The notes: generated by a model from the sequence alone, not told the origin. A stretch of 64,000 nt of DNA from Sarcophilus harrisii (GCF_902635505.1 NC_045427.1:516297665-516361664), one strand, 5' to 3'. Positions 45,655 through 57,369 are shown, counted from the stretch's first letter. Numbers and translations are program-made.

Positions 45655-46110
45655 CTAAAAGGCCCCAAGGCTCTGGCCTAGTACTTTAGGGCTTGAACAC
45701 CACCAATCACTTTCCACCTTCTTCCCCTCCCCCCAAATCCCCCTAATTTACTTGCTGGTATTTAGGATTCATCCTTTTCATCACTAGAACATCACTAGAT
45801 CTCTTTTGGCTGAGGTACAGCTTTTATATAGCTCAGGAAAGGGGAAATTCCTTGTGAGAAGCATATTGTAAGTTTGTTGCTTTGTTGAGTGGAGTAGGCC
45901 AAGAGTTTCAACTCAGTTTGGGGGTGGGGGGGGGAAGGGGGAGGGGGGGGCAGTGCAGAATTCAACATATTGGATACTTTCAAATGTTGGTACTTTAGCT
46001 TGCATTAAAGGGGACTTAAGGTGAAATGAGGGCTGACTGTATGGTAATCTCATCTTCCAAAGTCTTGGCACAGTAACCGGAATGGGCAAGCTGGAGGCCA
46101 GGAACTAGAA
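45655..46110. other. Intronic DNA with a G-rich run
   Basis: No repeat or exon recognised except the G tract listed separately at 45919-45951. Confidence 0.5.
45919..45951 (+). repeat. G-rich tract, G-quadruplex candidate
   Basis: Four G runs of five or more bases are separated by T, AA and A. This satisfies the usual pattern for an intramolecular quadruplex on the plus (transcribed-RNA) strand. Confidence 0.85.
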
Positions 46111-46114
46111 GGGT

Positions 46115-46575
46115 AGTAATAAAAGTTGATATTTATATAGTGCTTTAAGGTTTGCAAAACACTTTTAATATACTTTATCTTAGTTTGTCTTTTAGAAGAG
46201 AGAAGAGGAGAGGCAAGTCTCTGGAGAGCAACTAGAATTCAGAGATGTGGAAACTAGGGTTTTTCCAGAGAAGGGGAAATTGATGAATGAAGGCTTCATG
46301 GAAGGAGTAGCCACTGAACTAGGCCTTAAATGACCTTTTATTTATGTGGTTCTTTAAGGTTTGCAAAGCATTTTCATATATATACGTACATGTGTACATG
46401 TATACATAGACATATACACGTACTTATTTTTTTCCCCTTTTACTCTGTGAGGAAAGTTCTGTTATTCCCTTTTTAAAGACGAAGAAACTAGGACAGTAGT
46501 TAAGGTGACTTGTCCAGGGTCTTTTAAACTCACTTTTCTGACTCCAAATCCTGTACTTATTCTACTGGGTCCCCA
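46115..46575 (-). mobile_element. MIR/MAR SINE split by an L2-like piece
   Basis: GATATTTATATAGTGCTTTA then AGGTTTGCAAAAC at the left. L2-like TTCATGGAAGGAGTAGCC occurs at about 46200-46330. A second GTTCTTTAAGGTTTGCAAAG and CORE complement run to 46575. A TATA/CATA-rich run lies at 46375-46425. Confidence 0.55.
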
Positions 46576-46869
46576 GGTTCCTCAAAATGGAGTGGTCTGC
46601 CAGGAACACATTGCTAGTGAAGGAGACTGTTAGAATGTGGATGTATGAACATGAAATTTGTTTGTAGGGTAAAGGCTTTTAATTTGAAATGGCCTTCAGA
46701 CACCTTTAATGGTATATGATAATTATAACCCCTTTTGCTTCTGGGTAGGATAATTGATAACATATACATTCCTGATTTCTGGTGAACTTCTCTGTAGCTG
46801 GGGGTTCCATTAACCTTAAATGTAAACATTTCTAATAACCAAGGAGGCTGCCATTTGGGCAAGACTTAC

Positions 46870-46945
46870 TTAACCCCTATATAAAATGTGAACTCAATGA
46901 CCTTGAAGGCCCCTTCCAACTCTAGACCCATCATCTTATAAAGTC
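46870..46945 (+). mobile_element. MIR3-like tail
   Basis: TATAAAATGTGAACTCAATG, ACCTTGAAGGCCCCTTCCAA and CTCTAGACCCATCATCTTA, the end of a MIR3/L3-like repeat. Confidence 0.6.
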
Positions 46946-47189
46946 TTTCCTCTTTACTTTAATATTAGCTATTTTACATTGACCAAAAAACGAAACAAAA
47001 AATTACTTTGATCAGCTTTTAATTTGTTTGACAATCATCCATCTCCTTTGTGGAAAGGTAATCATATTGAGAAGGTTTGTGGGATAGTTAGTTTCGATGC
47101 CCTACATCAAACTCAAAGAGACAACCTCTTAAAAAAATACAAACCTGCTTCTGACTCTATGTGTACATTGTATCTCCCAGGAGAAATAG

Positions 47190-47280
47190 GCATGGTCAGT
47201 GTTTTATTTATGTTTTTGTATCCTTAGCACCTAGCAAGGAATTTCACAAACAGTAGGTACTTCATGAGTAATGAATTGAA
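47190..47280 (+). mobile_element. L2 3' terminal fragment
   Basis: TTTTTGTATCCTTAGCACCT, CACAAACAGTAGGTACTTCA and AATGAATTGAAT resemble the L2 end. Confidence 0.65.
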
Positions 47281-47494
47281 TCTGGTCACTGAAGTTCATT
47301 GTTGAAGAGTCCCAACAATAATGTATTTTAATGCCCAATAAAATAATTTTTGGATTATTCATTCCTTTGACTAATTTGTACTCTCTTCTATCAGCACAGA
47401 TAATTAAAAATTGCATGGAAATCTCATGAAGATTGCTTTTTGTTCCCCACTTGGGAAGGATATGCTTTAATATTCTCAAACAGATGAGGCCCTG

Positions 47495-47675
47495 TTTGAG
47501 TTTTTAAACATTTTTTGTGTTATAGACCTCTACAGGGGGCTAAGGGTGCCTTTGAATCTCTTTTCAGAGTTGTTTTAAATGCATAAATACAATACATGAG
47601 ATTACAAAGGAAACAAATCATATTGAAATTCAGTTACCAGTTAAAAAATGTATTAACCCCATGTTAGGAACCCCA
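47495..47675 (+). mobile_element. hAT-like repeat, copy 2
   Basis: TTTTTTGTGTTATAGACC, TGAATCTCTTTTCAGAG, ATAAATACAATACATGAGAT and TTACAAAGGAAAC match copy 1 at 33421. The right end GGAACCCCA reads TGGGGTTCC in complement, again an hAT-like terminus. Confidence 0.6.
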
Positions 47676-47679
47676 GTGC

Positions 47680-48565
47680 TTAAGTGAAGGTCGGTGTAAA
47701 TCTCTGAAGAGGAAAGGAAGTAATTAGGACTCAGTCATCAACCTCAAGAAATATTCTGTCTAGATGGTAAGGCAAGTTGTTATCATATATAAATATAAAC
47801 AGTAGTACCTTTTGCCTGTCCATCCAGCCTATTCAGGTAGATAGACTCCAGGAAAGGGTGACTGTAATAGTCTTTTTTTCTGCCCCACCTCCATGAGACT
47901 ATAAAACATCGTTTAATTTCTTTCCCAGCAGAATGGTATTTTGGCAAAGAAGTAAAACATGATCTTCCATTGTAACAATTGAGCACCAAAGGATTATCCT
48001 GACAATTTGGACAGGGCTGTGAACTAGCCCCTTGCTCGGTTCAGAAAATAGCCACATAGTATTAAAAAGGTCAGAAACTTTTCACCAAGAGAATTTCACT
48101 TTGTAGTAGTCTGAGCAAGGGATTCTCCCCTTGACAAGTGTCAAGCTACTGGTGTTTTCCTGTCTCTTGGGAACTTATTTGAAGGCAGAGTCAATTCACT
48201 GTTTTCAAGTTGGATAATTCTGGTTACTTTAACTAGAAGGGAAATTTCTCAAGAACACTGATAATAAATCATGACTTCACAGTCCTCTCATTTAGTTACA
48301 GGACCAATATGGGATTGTGAACCCTAGTTTAAGAAGCTTCGAACTAAAGCTCTTTTCTGAGCTAAAGTTAACAGAAGAATGATTACAGATGGAGATTTGT
48401 CTATGCTACACTTCACATCCCATGAGACATCCACCCTACTGGTCCTGCATTCTACTACCATTACCACTGCCACTGCCCTTTTCTAGTTCTTGCTTTGGGA
48501 ATGCAATCCCCTCATTTCCCTGTTCTCCATTCCTGGGCTTTATTCATTTTACCTGAATTCTAATT
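47680..48565. other. Unique intronic DNA
   Basis: No repeat, exon or RNA gene recognised. Confidence 0.5.
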
Positions 48566-48572
48566 TGGTCAG

Positions 48573-48745
48573 AAAGGGTGATGTAGTGGCTAGGGAGCCC
48601 GCCTGGAAATCAAGAAAGCTTGGGTTCAAGTCTGACCTCTGACCCAAAACTGGGTATATATCCTGGACAAATCATTTATACTGTTAATGTTCTGGACAAC
48701 TCTTCTAAGACTACATATAAATAGTTTGAGAAGATTCCAACCTTC
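48573..48745 (+). mobile_element. tRNA-headed SINE (MAR-like), eroded
   Basis: GTGATGTAGTGGCTAGGGAG resembles an A-box head and GGGTTCAAGTCTGACC a B-box. The body decays quickly. Not a functional tRNA. Confidence 0.6.
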
Positions 48746-49000
48746 ATTGGTGGGGGGAAATTTCCTTTCCTGGAGATTCCCTATTCCAACTAATCTCTAA
48801 GATTTTTACTAAGAATTAGGACCGTTTTTATTTGGAAGTATTGGCAATCCTAGCCTTGAAATTTGGGGAATTGTTCCTTTTACTTTTATATGATAAAAAA
48901 GACTTCTTTTTTAAGGTAAGGGTGAACATCTTAATAGGTCAGAGAATAACGCCTATCCTAGCAAGATTGAAGCTTCTTCAGTATAAGAAGTGAAGTCATA

Positions 49001-49805
49001 CCCACACGTACAAAAATGTTTATAGCAGCTCTCTTTGTGATGACAAAGAATTGGAAATCGAGAGGAGGCTCACCAATTGGGGAATGGTTGAACAAGTAGT
49101 GGCATGTGAATGTAATACAATATTGTTCTGTAAAAAACGATGAGCAAGGGCAGCTAGTTGTGTAGTGGATAGAGTACCAACCCTGAAGTCCAGAAGACCT
49201 GAGTTCAAATGTGGCCTCAGATACTTCCTGGTTGTATGATCCTGGGCAAATCACTTAGCCTCAATTGCCTCAGGGGAAAAAAAAAAAAAGAGGAAAGAAA
49301 GAAAGAAGTGATGCACAACCAGATTTCAGAAAAATCTGGAAACACTTACATGAACTAATGCCGAGTGAAGAGAGCAGAACCAGGAAAACATTGTACACAC
49401 TAACAGCAAGATACTTCAGATAATCAACTTTGATAGATTTAGCTCTTCTCAGCATCCAGTCTCAGCATGTCAATGATCTAAGAAAATTCTAAAAGACTTG
49501 TGATAGAAAATTCTCCTCAGAGAAGGAACTGGCTGAAGGATACTATTTTCCCTTTTTTGGTTATTTTTTTCTTTCTTGTGGTTTTCCCCTTTTGTTCTGA
49601 TACCTCTTTCACAACATGACTAATGTGGAAATATGTTAAATATGATTGTACATGTATAATCTATATCAGACAAATTGCCATTGTGGAGAGAGATGAGAGA
49701 AAGGAGAGAGAAAAAATGGAAATCAAAATCTTATGAAAGTAAATGTCAAATTAAAGAGTAAATTTTTTAAAAGAATAAAAAATAGGAGCAGAAAAACAAG
49801 AAAAA
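49001..49805 (+). mobile_element. L1 LINE 3' end with TSD, hosting a SINE
   Basis: CAAAAATGTTTATAGCAGCT, AAAGAATTGGAAATCGAGAG, GAGCAGAACCAGGAAAACAT, CATGTATAATCTATATCAGA and an A-rich tail. Flanks AAGAAGTGAAGTCATA (48985-49000) and AAGAAATGAAGTCATA (49806-49821) match at 15 of 16 bases. A SINE1 copy interrupts it at about 49148-49304. Confidence 0.9.
49148..49304 (+). mobile_element. SINE1/WALLSI SINE nested in L1
   Basis: GGGCAGCTAGTTGTGTAGTG, GAGTTCAAATGTGGCCTCAG, CCTGGGCAAATCACTTAGCC and a tail of A12 plus GAAAG units. GATGAGCAA before and GATGCACAA after suggest the target duplication. The L1 reading resumes directly after it. Confidence 0.9.
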
Positions 49806-49845
49806 AAGAAATGAAGTCATAGACTTAAGCAGTGGTCTGGTCCTT

Positions 49846-50084
49846 TTGTTGCTATCATTTCAATGATTCATTTTCCACACCATTTTGGGGTTTTCTTGGC
49901 AAACATAAGGGAGTGGTTTGCCATTACCTTACAGCTCATTTTACAGATGAAGAATTAAGGCAAATAGGATTAAATGGCTTGCCCAGGGTCACACAGCTGG
50001 TGTTTGAGGTCTGATTTGAACTCATGATGATGAGTGTTTCTGATTCCAAGCCCAGTGGTCCATCCATAGTGCCAGTTAGTTGGG
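49846..50084 (-). mobile_element. MAR1-type SINE
   Basis: TTTTGGGGTTTTCTTGGCAA, GGGAGTGGTTTGCCATTACC, TTGCCCAGGGTCACACAGCT and a complement of the tRNA head ending near TTAGTTGGG. Confidence 0.88.
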
Positions 50085-50354
50085 TCTTGGTAAGGACTTT
50101 AGAAGTAATTTACTTCATCCCCTAAACAAGACTGAGTGATTTACCCTGATAGGGATCATACTGTAAGGTAGCTTATTCCATTTTGGTACATCTCTGATGG
50201 TTCTAAAGTTCTCTCTTTCATTGAATTGAAGCCTATTCCTTTTTAACATCCCTCTGATTAAATTCCCCCCCTATGAAGTGACAAGGAATGTTTACTAATT
50301 CTTCCAGTGACAGCCTTTCAAAAAAAGAAGTAAAGAAAACAAAGATGTTTCCTG

Positions 50355-50475
50355 ATAAAGTAGTATAGTGAAGTGAATAAAGACTAACTTTGGAGTCAGG
50401 AAAATTGGGGTTCAAGTACTGCCTCAGGTTTGTGCTAACTACATGACCATGGCAAGGCACATGCTTGCCTCTCAG
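50355..50475 (+). mobile_element. MIR-type SINE, 5' half
   Basis: GTATAGTGAAGTGAATAAAG, TTTGGAGTCAGGAAAATTGG and GGTTCAAGTACTGCCTCAGG. The CORE is truncated. Confidence 0.65.
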
Positions 50476-50514
50476 TCAATTAACAAGCAAATAATATTTC
50501 TTACCTAGCCTTTA

Positions 50515-50775
50515 ATCACTGAATGGGTATTGCCTCAGACAAACTGAGACCTGGGAAAGATCTTGGCTTAAAAAGGCCAAGGTTTTCATTGCATCCAGGA
50601 CCATCTCCAGTCACCCTGATCTGTGTCTGATCTTTGGACTAGGATGGTTCTGGAGGAGAAAGTGAGGCTAAGGACTTTGCATAATCCCGTTTTACTTAAG
50701 TCCAATTCACTTGCAAGTCATGACCTTTCCATCCTGATGTCATTGGTCCTCCTGGAGTAAGATAAACAATAAAAA
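50515..50775 (+). mobile_element. Marsupial interspersed repeat (copy 2)
   Basis: AAACTGAGACCTGGGAAAGA, TTAAAAAGGCCAAGGTTTTC, CCAATTCACTTGCAAGTCATG and a GATAAACAATAAA tail. Same block order as 4960-5225. Its first part is nearer the consensus I recall. Confidence 0.68.
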
Positions 50776-50779
50776 TAAG

Positions 50780-52475
50780 AATGGTAAACAATTAACAAGC
50801 ATTATTAAACTCCTCCTATGAGTGTTTGTTCTAAAAACTTAAATGTAGGCCTGACAGTTTTCCGTATTGAATTATAGCTTGTCATTTTGAACCTATGGTT
50901 TAATTTTGTTGATCTTTTAAAAACTTTCATTCCCTTACCTACCACATTAGCTTATGTATTCCTGAACTAGAATAAGCAGACCGCTTCCTAGCCAGTCACT
51001 AATAAAAGGGTTAAATGGATCCAAGTACAGGCCTTTAATGAAGGGCTATAAGAGGCCTTCCTGAAAGTTTATATCTGTCATGAATCAACACTTTTGGGGT
51101 ACAGCTTTGAATCCATTTAGTTGTGCAATCATAAAATTAACATCTCCCCATAGTGATCATGAAACTTTTTCCAATTCCTTATTGAAATAGCATTACTCTA
51201 ACATTCACTCAATTTACCAACCTAATAAACTTTCTTAAGTTCTTCTTCCTAGTGAATCTGTACTGACTCCTAGTGATCACTAATTTCTTTTCTTTTCTAA
51301 GTGTTTAGATTTGTTTAAAAAATTCTGGGATTGAATTTTACCCCAGGGGTTGATGGTCAGGTTCACTGTGTTTTATGTAATCTATTATTTCTTTCGCTTA
51401 ATTCTCAAAGAGTGCTTCCTGTTATTTACAATTTTTCCTCTACTTAAGGATTAGAACAGCTGAAGACTTGTAAAGACATGAATTAACTAATCACACCTTG
51501 TTGTCTAAATCCCTTAACCCAGGTGAAACAGAATGTAATCTCCTAATACTCATTTTGACAAATGAATCTGACCTCTCCTTGTCTTCCTTGAATTATCTTT
51601 TTGTCTCTTTTATATCTTTTTCTTCTCCTATGTTTTTCCATATACTTTTCTCCAAACAAAACAAAACAAAACAAAACAAAACCCACACTGGTCATTAACA
51701 TATGAAACTAAATGTTATTTCTTAGTGTTCATTGTATTTAGGAATGAATTTTTGATTCTTGTTTGTACTTTTAAAATAGTGGTCTACCCCTCTTCAAGGA
51801 AAAACAAAACACTAAACTGAATTGTTTTTTAATACATAAGCATCTTGTGGAGAAGAAGGTATCATGGGAGTAGATTCTTTGGCCTGTGATTGAAGCAAAA
51901 TTCCTGTCCCAGCTCTAAAAATTCTGATTATTCCTTGCTTCTGCTGGATTGGCAGCATATAAAGTGTGTGGGCTTTGCAGTACCTCTGCCACTGCAGATG
52001 GCTCTGTCATCCTGGTTGCTGGAGGGGAGGACTAATGAGGCCAAGGTTGTGTGTTCAATTTCTGTATCTGGTCAGTTGGCTTCACCCAGAGAAAAATCCC
52101 CACTTTGCTGCCATCTACTGTAGTTCTCACCAGAGCCTGTCAACATACAGATGTGTGTCTCTTGATCACAGGGAAACAAACTCAAACTTTCCTCCTAATT
52201 TATTAAAGCGTGAAGTTATTTTCCTGATGACATTAATTTTTTTCTGGTTTATTAGATCACGAGTTAAACAATCTTAGCCAAGCTTTAGAACCAGAAGTCA
52301 ATTTCAGGAGACTCAATCAACTAAATTAATCTTTCAACTTGGCTAGTAGACCTGGGAAACTGTTCTAGTACTCGTGTAAGGGTAGTGTCCTTTTCCCTCT
52401 GGAAGCAAATGAGTGAAATTTTTAAGGACTAAAGAATTTTTCCTTTGTAGAGCTTGCCTTCTTGTACTCCATACT
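50780..52475. other. Mostly unique intronic DNA
   Basis: Contains an (ACAAA)n run at about 51655-51681 and a possible SINE-like block near 51930-52150, discussed in the findings. No exon recognised. Confidence 0.5.
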
Positions 52476-52479
52476 TGTA

Positions 52480-52640
52480 TTTAAGCAATCAACAATTTAT
52501 TGATTGATTTCCTGGGTATTGATATGCCCAGCATTATATGAGGTTCTATTGGTGGAACAAAAAAATTGGGGGGAAAAAGCCATCTTTGCCCATAAAGAGC
52601 TTGCCATCTGGGTGGGAGAGCCCAAGTATGGAGGCTTTCA
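52480..52640 (-). mobile_element. L2 3' terminal fragment
   Basis: CAATCAACAATTTATTGATT, ATGCCCAGCATTATATGAGG and CCATAAAGAGCTTGCCATCT fit the complement of an L2 end. Confidence 0.62.
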
Positions 52641-52925
52641 GAGTGGTATAGTTAAGAGTATACCCCCAATGCCACAGATCGTCTTGAGAATATAATTTAG
52701 TATACTGTCTTTGAGAGTTTCTGTAGCTCAAAAATGTATTATCCCAGGCCAATCTGATATTAAAGCTTTAAGCATTTAATGTGGTTGGTTGGTCCACATA
52801 GTCCATAACCCATCCGGTTCCCTAAACCAAACAGCTCAGTGTGGGATTTGTCAGATTCTGCACTCTGTTTGCGTGCCATAGTGAAAACACCAGGGCTATG
52901 AATTTTCTTGGAAGATGGACTATGG
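52640..52925. other. Unique intronic DNA
   Basis: No repeat or exon recognised between the two L2 pieces. Confidence 0.45.
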
Positions 52926-52929
52926 AATT

Positions 52930-53315
52930 TAGGGATCATAAGTATTATGTGTGGTCAGACCTAGAGAGTTAGTACTGTTGACCTGGTCAGGGAAGGCCTC
53001 AAAGAGAATTTAAACTGATCCTTGCAGGCTGAGTAAGAATATTTATGCAGAGAAGAAAGTGAAGGTCATTCTAGATATGTGATTGGTATAGAAGGTAAGG
53101 AGATAAGGGTAGATATTTTGTAGCATAGTCAAGGGGATAAATGAGATAGATGTAGCTAAGGTCAGGGTACTCTCGAGTATGGAGATTTAAGAAAACAGAT
53201 TGTGAAAGGCCTTGAACGACAATCTAAGGATTTTACACTTTGTTTTAAAAATGAAGAGGAGGCTTCTTGAGCAAGGAAATGCCACGATCAAAGTGGAGTC
53301 AGGATTTCCTTCTTT
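52930..53315 (-). mobile_element. L2 LINE remnant
   Basis: GGGAAGGCCTCAAAGAGAAT, GTGAAAGGCCTTGAACGACA and GAGGCTTCTTGAGCAAGGAA in antisense L2 order. May continue the 52.5-kb piece. Confidence 0.6.
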
Positions 53316-53319
53316 ATTC

Positions 53320-54160
53320 TGTTTATTCCCAACCTCTCCCCCTCACTTGCTATTGCTTAGGGAAATTGCATATTTCTAATAACACAGCTTGTTTGTGATT
53401 TGTAAATCTCAGAATTAAAATCGTGTGGCCCAATGTTTGGGAGTAAAACTTCACAATTTGAGATCTTTACTTATGACTGCCTGGTGACCTGAGTAAAACT
53501 ATACCATATCTCCCAGCATCAGGATTGAGAGAAAAGGCCTTGAGGGAAGAGGGATGGTATGCTTTGGTATGGTCCTTGAGAAATATAGGTTAGGCCATCA
53601 GATAAGCAGACAGAAGGACCACAGACAAGAGGGATTGGGAAACCAGTCTGACCGAAACAAATGCAGTGAAGAGTTGACAACTTCTGGTGGCAGCAGTTAA
53701 CAAGGTTACCATCTCGGGACGTTTTTTGTTTTCATGGTATTTTTGGAGAACAGGTGGTTCTCCATTTCCATAATTACTTAAGAGCCCCAACTTCCCTTCT
53801 GGCATCACTCAAAACCTAACCCTAGGTTCCTGTGTCTGAGCGAATTCTCACAAACTACTCTCATGGAGGGAGTAAGGGGAATGGAATCTGGCTGAAATGG
53901 CTTGTTTTAAAAGCTCAAACCAAAATCTTTCTGTTTTACACCTGGGCTGTCATTTCAAACCACACTTGGATCTGCTCGTTCAGCTTAGTGGGTGAGTCCT
54001 GCAAAGGAACCAGCTGTCCCTACACTTGGAAGGGAGAAAGCCAATCCCTCACCCACTTATGCAGGGAAGCCAGTTCTGAGTGGGGAGCAACAATGCTTAC
54101 ATTACATTAACTTCTGACAATCTCCCTCTTCTGTTCCCTCCTCCCTTCCTCTTCCCCTCC
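53320..54160. other. Unique intronic DNA
   Basis: No repeat recognised. The 92-residue frame at 53832-54110 has no known similarity. Confidence 0.5.
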
Positions 54161-54340
54161 TCATTTGGGATTAGCCTATTAAACTAGGGCGTGATGGACA
54201 GCTTAATTACAGCGGCACAAGGCGTAGCCTCATCCTGAATTCAGATGGCTCCTTAAAATAATAAGGGATGTCGTCACCCTGCATATCCTCCATGTGTCTT
54301 CATTGCTTTGCCCTGTGTGTGTTCTCGTGCTCTGTTATAC
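54161..54340. promoter_or_regulatory. Candidate regulatory block (inferred)
   Basis: Repeat-free sequence with a homeodomain-like core in GACAGCTTAATTACAGCGG, isolated CpGs (GGCGTGATGG, GGCGTAG) and a pyrimidine-rich left shoulder. Inference from composition only; no conservation data are available here. Confidence 0.25.
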
Positions 54341-54472
54341 AAAACAAAAACAGTTTGCAAATTCAGAGAGATTGTACTCTTTTATAGGTTTTTTGTTTGT
54401 TTTTCATGATTCAGATCTCTGGCTCTAACTGAAATTAAAAGGGATGAATATTTTTTAAGGCTTAAGTTTATG

Positions 54473-54974
54473 ATGCTGAGTGAAATGAGTAGGACCAGGA
54501 GATCATTATATACTTCAACAACAATACTATATGATGACCAGTTCTGATGGACCTGGCCATCCTCAGCAATGAGATCAACCAAATCATTTCCAATGGAGCA
54601 GTAATGAACTGAACCAGCTACGCCCAGAGAAAGAACTCTGGGAGATGACTAAGAACCATTACATTGAATTCCCAATCCCTATATTTATGCCCACCTGCAT
54701 TTTTGATTTCCTTCACAAGCTAATTGTACAATATGTCAGAGTCTGATTCTTTTTGTACAGCAAAATAACAGTTTGGTCATGTATACTTATTGTGTATCTA
54801 ATTTATATTTTAATATATTTAATATCTACTGGTCATCCTGCCATCTGGGGGAGAGGGTGGGGGTTAAGAGGTGAAAAATTGGAACAAGAGGTTTGGCAAT
54901 TGTTAATGCTGTAAAGTTACCCATACATATAACCTGTAAATAAAAGGCTATTAAATAATTAAAAAAAAAAAAAA
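54473..54974 (+). mobile_element. 5'-truncated L1 with perfect 16-bp TSD
   Basis: The 3' untranslated end of a marsupial L1: TGAGTGAAATGAGTAGGACC, CAGAGAAAGAACTCTGGGAG, TGCCATCTGGGGGAGAGGG, ending TAAATAAAAGGCTATTAAAT and an A tail. The 16-mer AAGGCTTAAGTTTATG lies at 54457-54472 and again, unchanged, at 54975-54990. Confidence 0.95.
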
Positions 54975-55289
54975 AAGGCTTAAGTTTATGTATCCTCCTG
55001 GGGAACCTAAAGTTGGTGGATCTCTTGAATTTGGGAGTTTTGAGTTACAGGAGGGCTAAAGCCAATTCAGTATCCAAATTAAGTCTAGTGCCAATACAAC
55101 AGTGTACACCTAGGAATGCCCCTCTTTAGGCAGACTAGTTGTAATTGGGGGAAAAAAAAACTGAAGAGATTAGAACTATAACAATCAGTATTGAAATCAG
55201 GCCACATCTGCATTTAGAGCCCGGATATGTATGTATACACATAAATAAGAGATTTAAATTAAAAAAAAATTATGATGTCCTGTAATGCA

Positions 55290-55445
55290 ATAATTCTGGT
55301 CCCAGTTCTGCTACCAACTGGCTTTTACCGTGGCTAAGATTTTATTTCTCTGGTCTTCCATTTCTTCCTCTGTAAAATGGAGGAGACTTAAGCTAGATAA
55401 TCTCACATGTCCTTCCCATTTTCATGAGTTTGGGTGATCCTACTA
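55290..55445 (+). mobile_element. MIR3-like SINE
   Basis: CCCAGTTCTGCTACCAACTG, CTCTGTAAAATGGAGGAGAC and ATGTCCTTCCCATTTTCATG. Confidence 0.65.
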
Positions 55446-55474
55446 TTTAGTGTTGGGGAAAGCTGGATTGTATT

Positions 55475-55640
55475 CCATAAGTGTTTATTGATCATCTACT
55501 ATTAAGTGTTATTTTGAAAAAAAAAAAAAAGTTAAGTTTCTAATGTAAAGTACTGTGCTAAGTTTGAAGGATGCAAAGATGTAACGAAAATAGTCTCTGC
55601 CCTAAAGGAATTTATGATTCCATGGGGGAAGGAAGGTATG
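55475..55640 (-). mobile_element. L2 3' end with an A-rich interruption
   Basis: CATAAGTGTTTATTGATCAT is a tail complement. It resumes after an A-run with AGTACTGTGCTAAGTTTGAA and CTGCCCTAAAGGAATTTATG. Confidence 0.65.
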
Positions 55641-55644
55641 AGTT

Positions 55645-57365
55645 CCAAGAAGACTTTTGATTATATAGATACATCTATCTTATTTTATCTATCTATCTAA
55701 AACATGTTTTATATATGTGATTTGCTTATGGTTTTAAATAACAGATGAGTTTTGCAGCTTCTATCTTCATAACCTATGTTCTTTACCTTCATTCATAGAA
55801 GCTTAATGGCATTTCTTAGAGTAATAGGAAGGATATTTGTAGTGTTTGCAATGGTAGATTATTTTTTGCTTGTGGCAAGTTACTGATTTGCCTTTATTTT
55901 ATTGTTTGGAAAAAGCTATGAATCATATTAAAGGAAGTTTGGAACTTCCTATTGGATCAGTTCAAATCACTGCTAGATTCCATTTCTTCAGAATTTCCCA
56001 AGCCATTGATCTTCCTCATTGATAGTGCCTGAACTTTGAAGAATTTGCTTCCAAAAAAAATTGTTTTAAGTTGACACTTGAAAAATAAAACCTAGTATTC
56101 CAGTGTTTGTTTGTTAGTTTTTAAGGCAGGAAAAAAGTTTTTACAAACTGAGTAACTCTGGTTGCTGAAAAGAGGAATATAACTGCATACTGATATTTTT
56201 ATTTTGTTTGGGGGGGTGCCCCAAAATGAGGAACGTGTAGTTTAAATCCAAGGTACAAATTTTCAGTTTAATTTTAACTTGGCACTTAGATCACACCCAG
56301 GACTTGGCAGGAGAAAAGGATTTTTTTTTTTTTTTTAAAAGGCAGGACACATATACTAGATGCAAAAGAGATAGTAATCTTTTTGTATTGGATAATTTGG
56401 AATTATAATCCTATGGAAGTTAGGATGGGATGAAATGAATTGAAAGGTGGGCTTATGAGGCAGAATAACGCATTCCCATTCTTACTCAGGGAAACTTACC
56501 AGGCTTTTTTCTTTGAAAGCCTATAAAAAAATGGTGGAACATGTATGGCAGCAGGAGGATGAACTTGATGACTTTTTTTTTTTTTTAGCCTTAGGTGCCT
56601 ATGAATAAGAGATTGACTGTGGGGAAAGGAAGAGTTGCACAAGATGAGTCTGTGCCAGGCACCTTACAATGTGTTGCTGCTGATTCTGAAATCAAGTTGC
56701 CATCCCAACCATAATAGCACTTGTTCTTTTTGGGGCCTTCGTAGTTAAAGAGCCCAGTACATTATAGTAGAAGGGGTTCTTTGGTGATGTTGGCTTCCCC
56801 AAAGACATATACTCCACCTTCCCCTCCACCCCTCATCCCTCCACCCCCATACCTCCACCCAAAGCACAGTGATATAACAACATCTAGGAAGAAATGCAGA
56901 AAGATAAGACACACGTGAGCTGGGCTATAGTGTAGCCTTAACTGTCCCAACTGTCCTCATAAGAGTTAAAACCTACCAAGTGACTTTCAGGTAGAATGTC
57001 TATACATGGGGAAAAGAGGGGTATTCTCACAAATCCCCTTTTCTTCTCAAACCATTAACCTCATTTTTGAATCTTTTTTTTCAAGCATTCTGAAATTCAG
57101 GCATACTGAATTGACACCCGGCTGAGAGGAGCTTCACTTGGGAAAGGAGATTGTGGTTTGGTTTATCATTTATTTGAGGAACAACCCAGGAGGATGCAGT
57201 TAGGTGAGGAGTAACTGGCAGTTATATTCAGAAGAGGGAATGAAAAGAGATGAGAAGAGCAGATTATGTAGTCCGGGAAAGGAATGATTGGCAGTCAGTC
57301 AGAATACAGTTGAGTAAGAGTATAACAGGGATCATTGGTTTAGAGCTGAAAGGAACCTGAAAAGC
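55645..57365. other. Unique intronic DNA, about 1.7 kb
   Basis: A TCTATCTATC run near 55690 and T runs near 56320 and 56575. No repeat family, exon or RNA gene recognised. Confidence 0.5.
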
Positions 57366-57369
57366 CTTT

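Noticed and set aside
48573-48745. Possible tRNA gene
   Set aside because: A- and B-box-like words belong to a SINE head. No complete cloverleaf or terminator follows.
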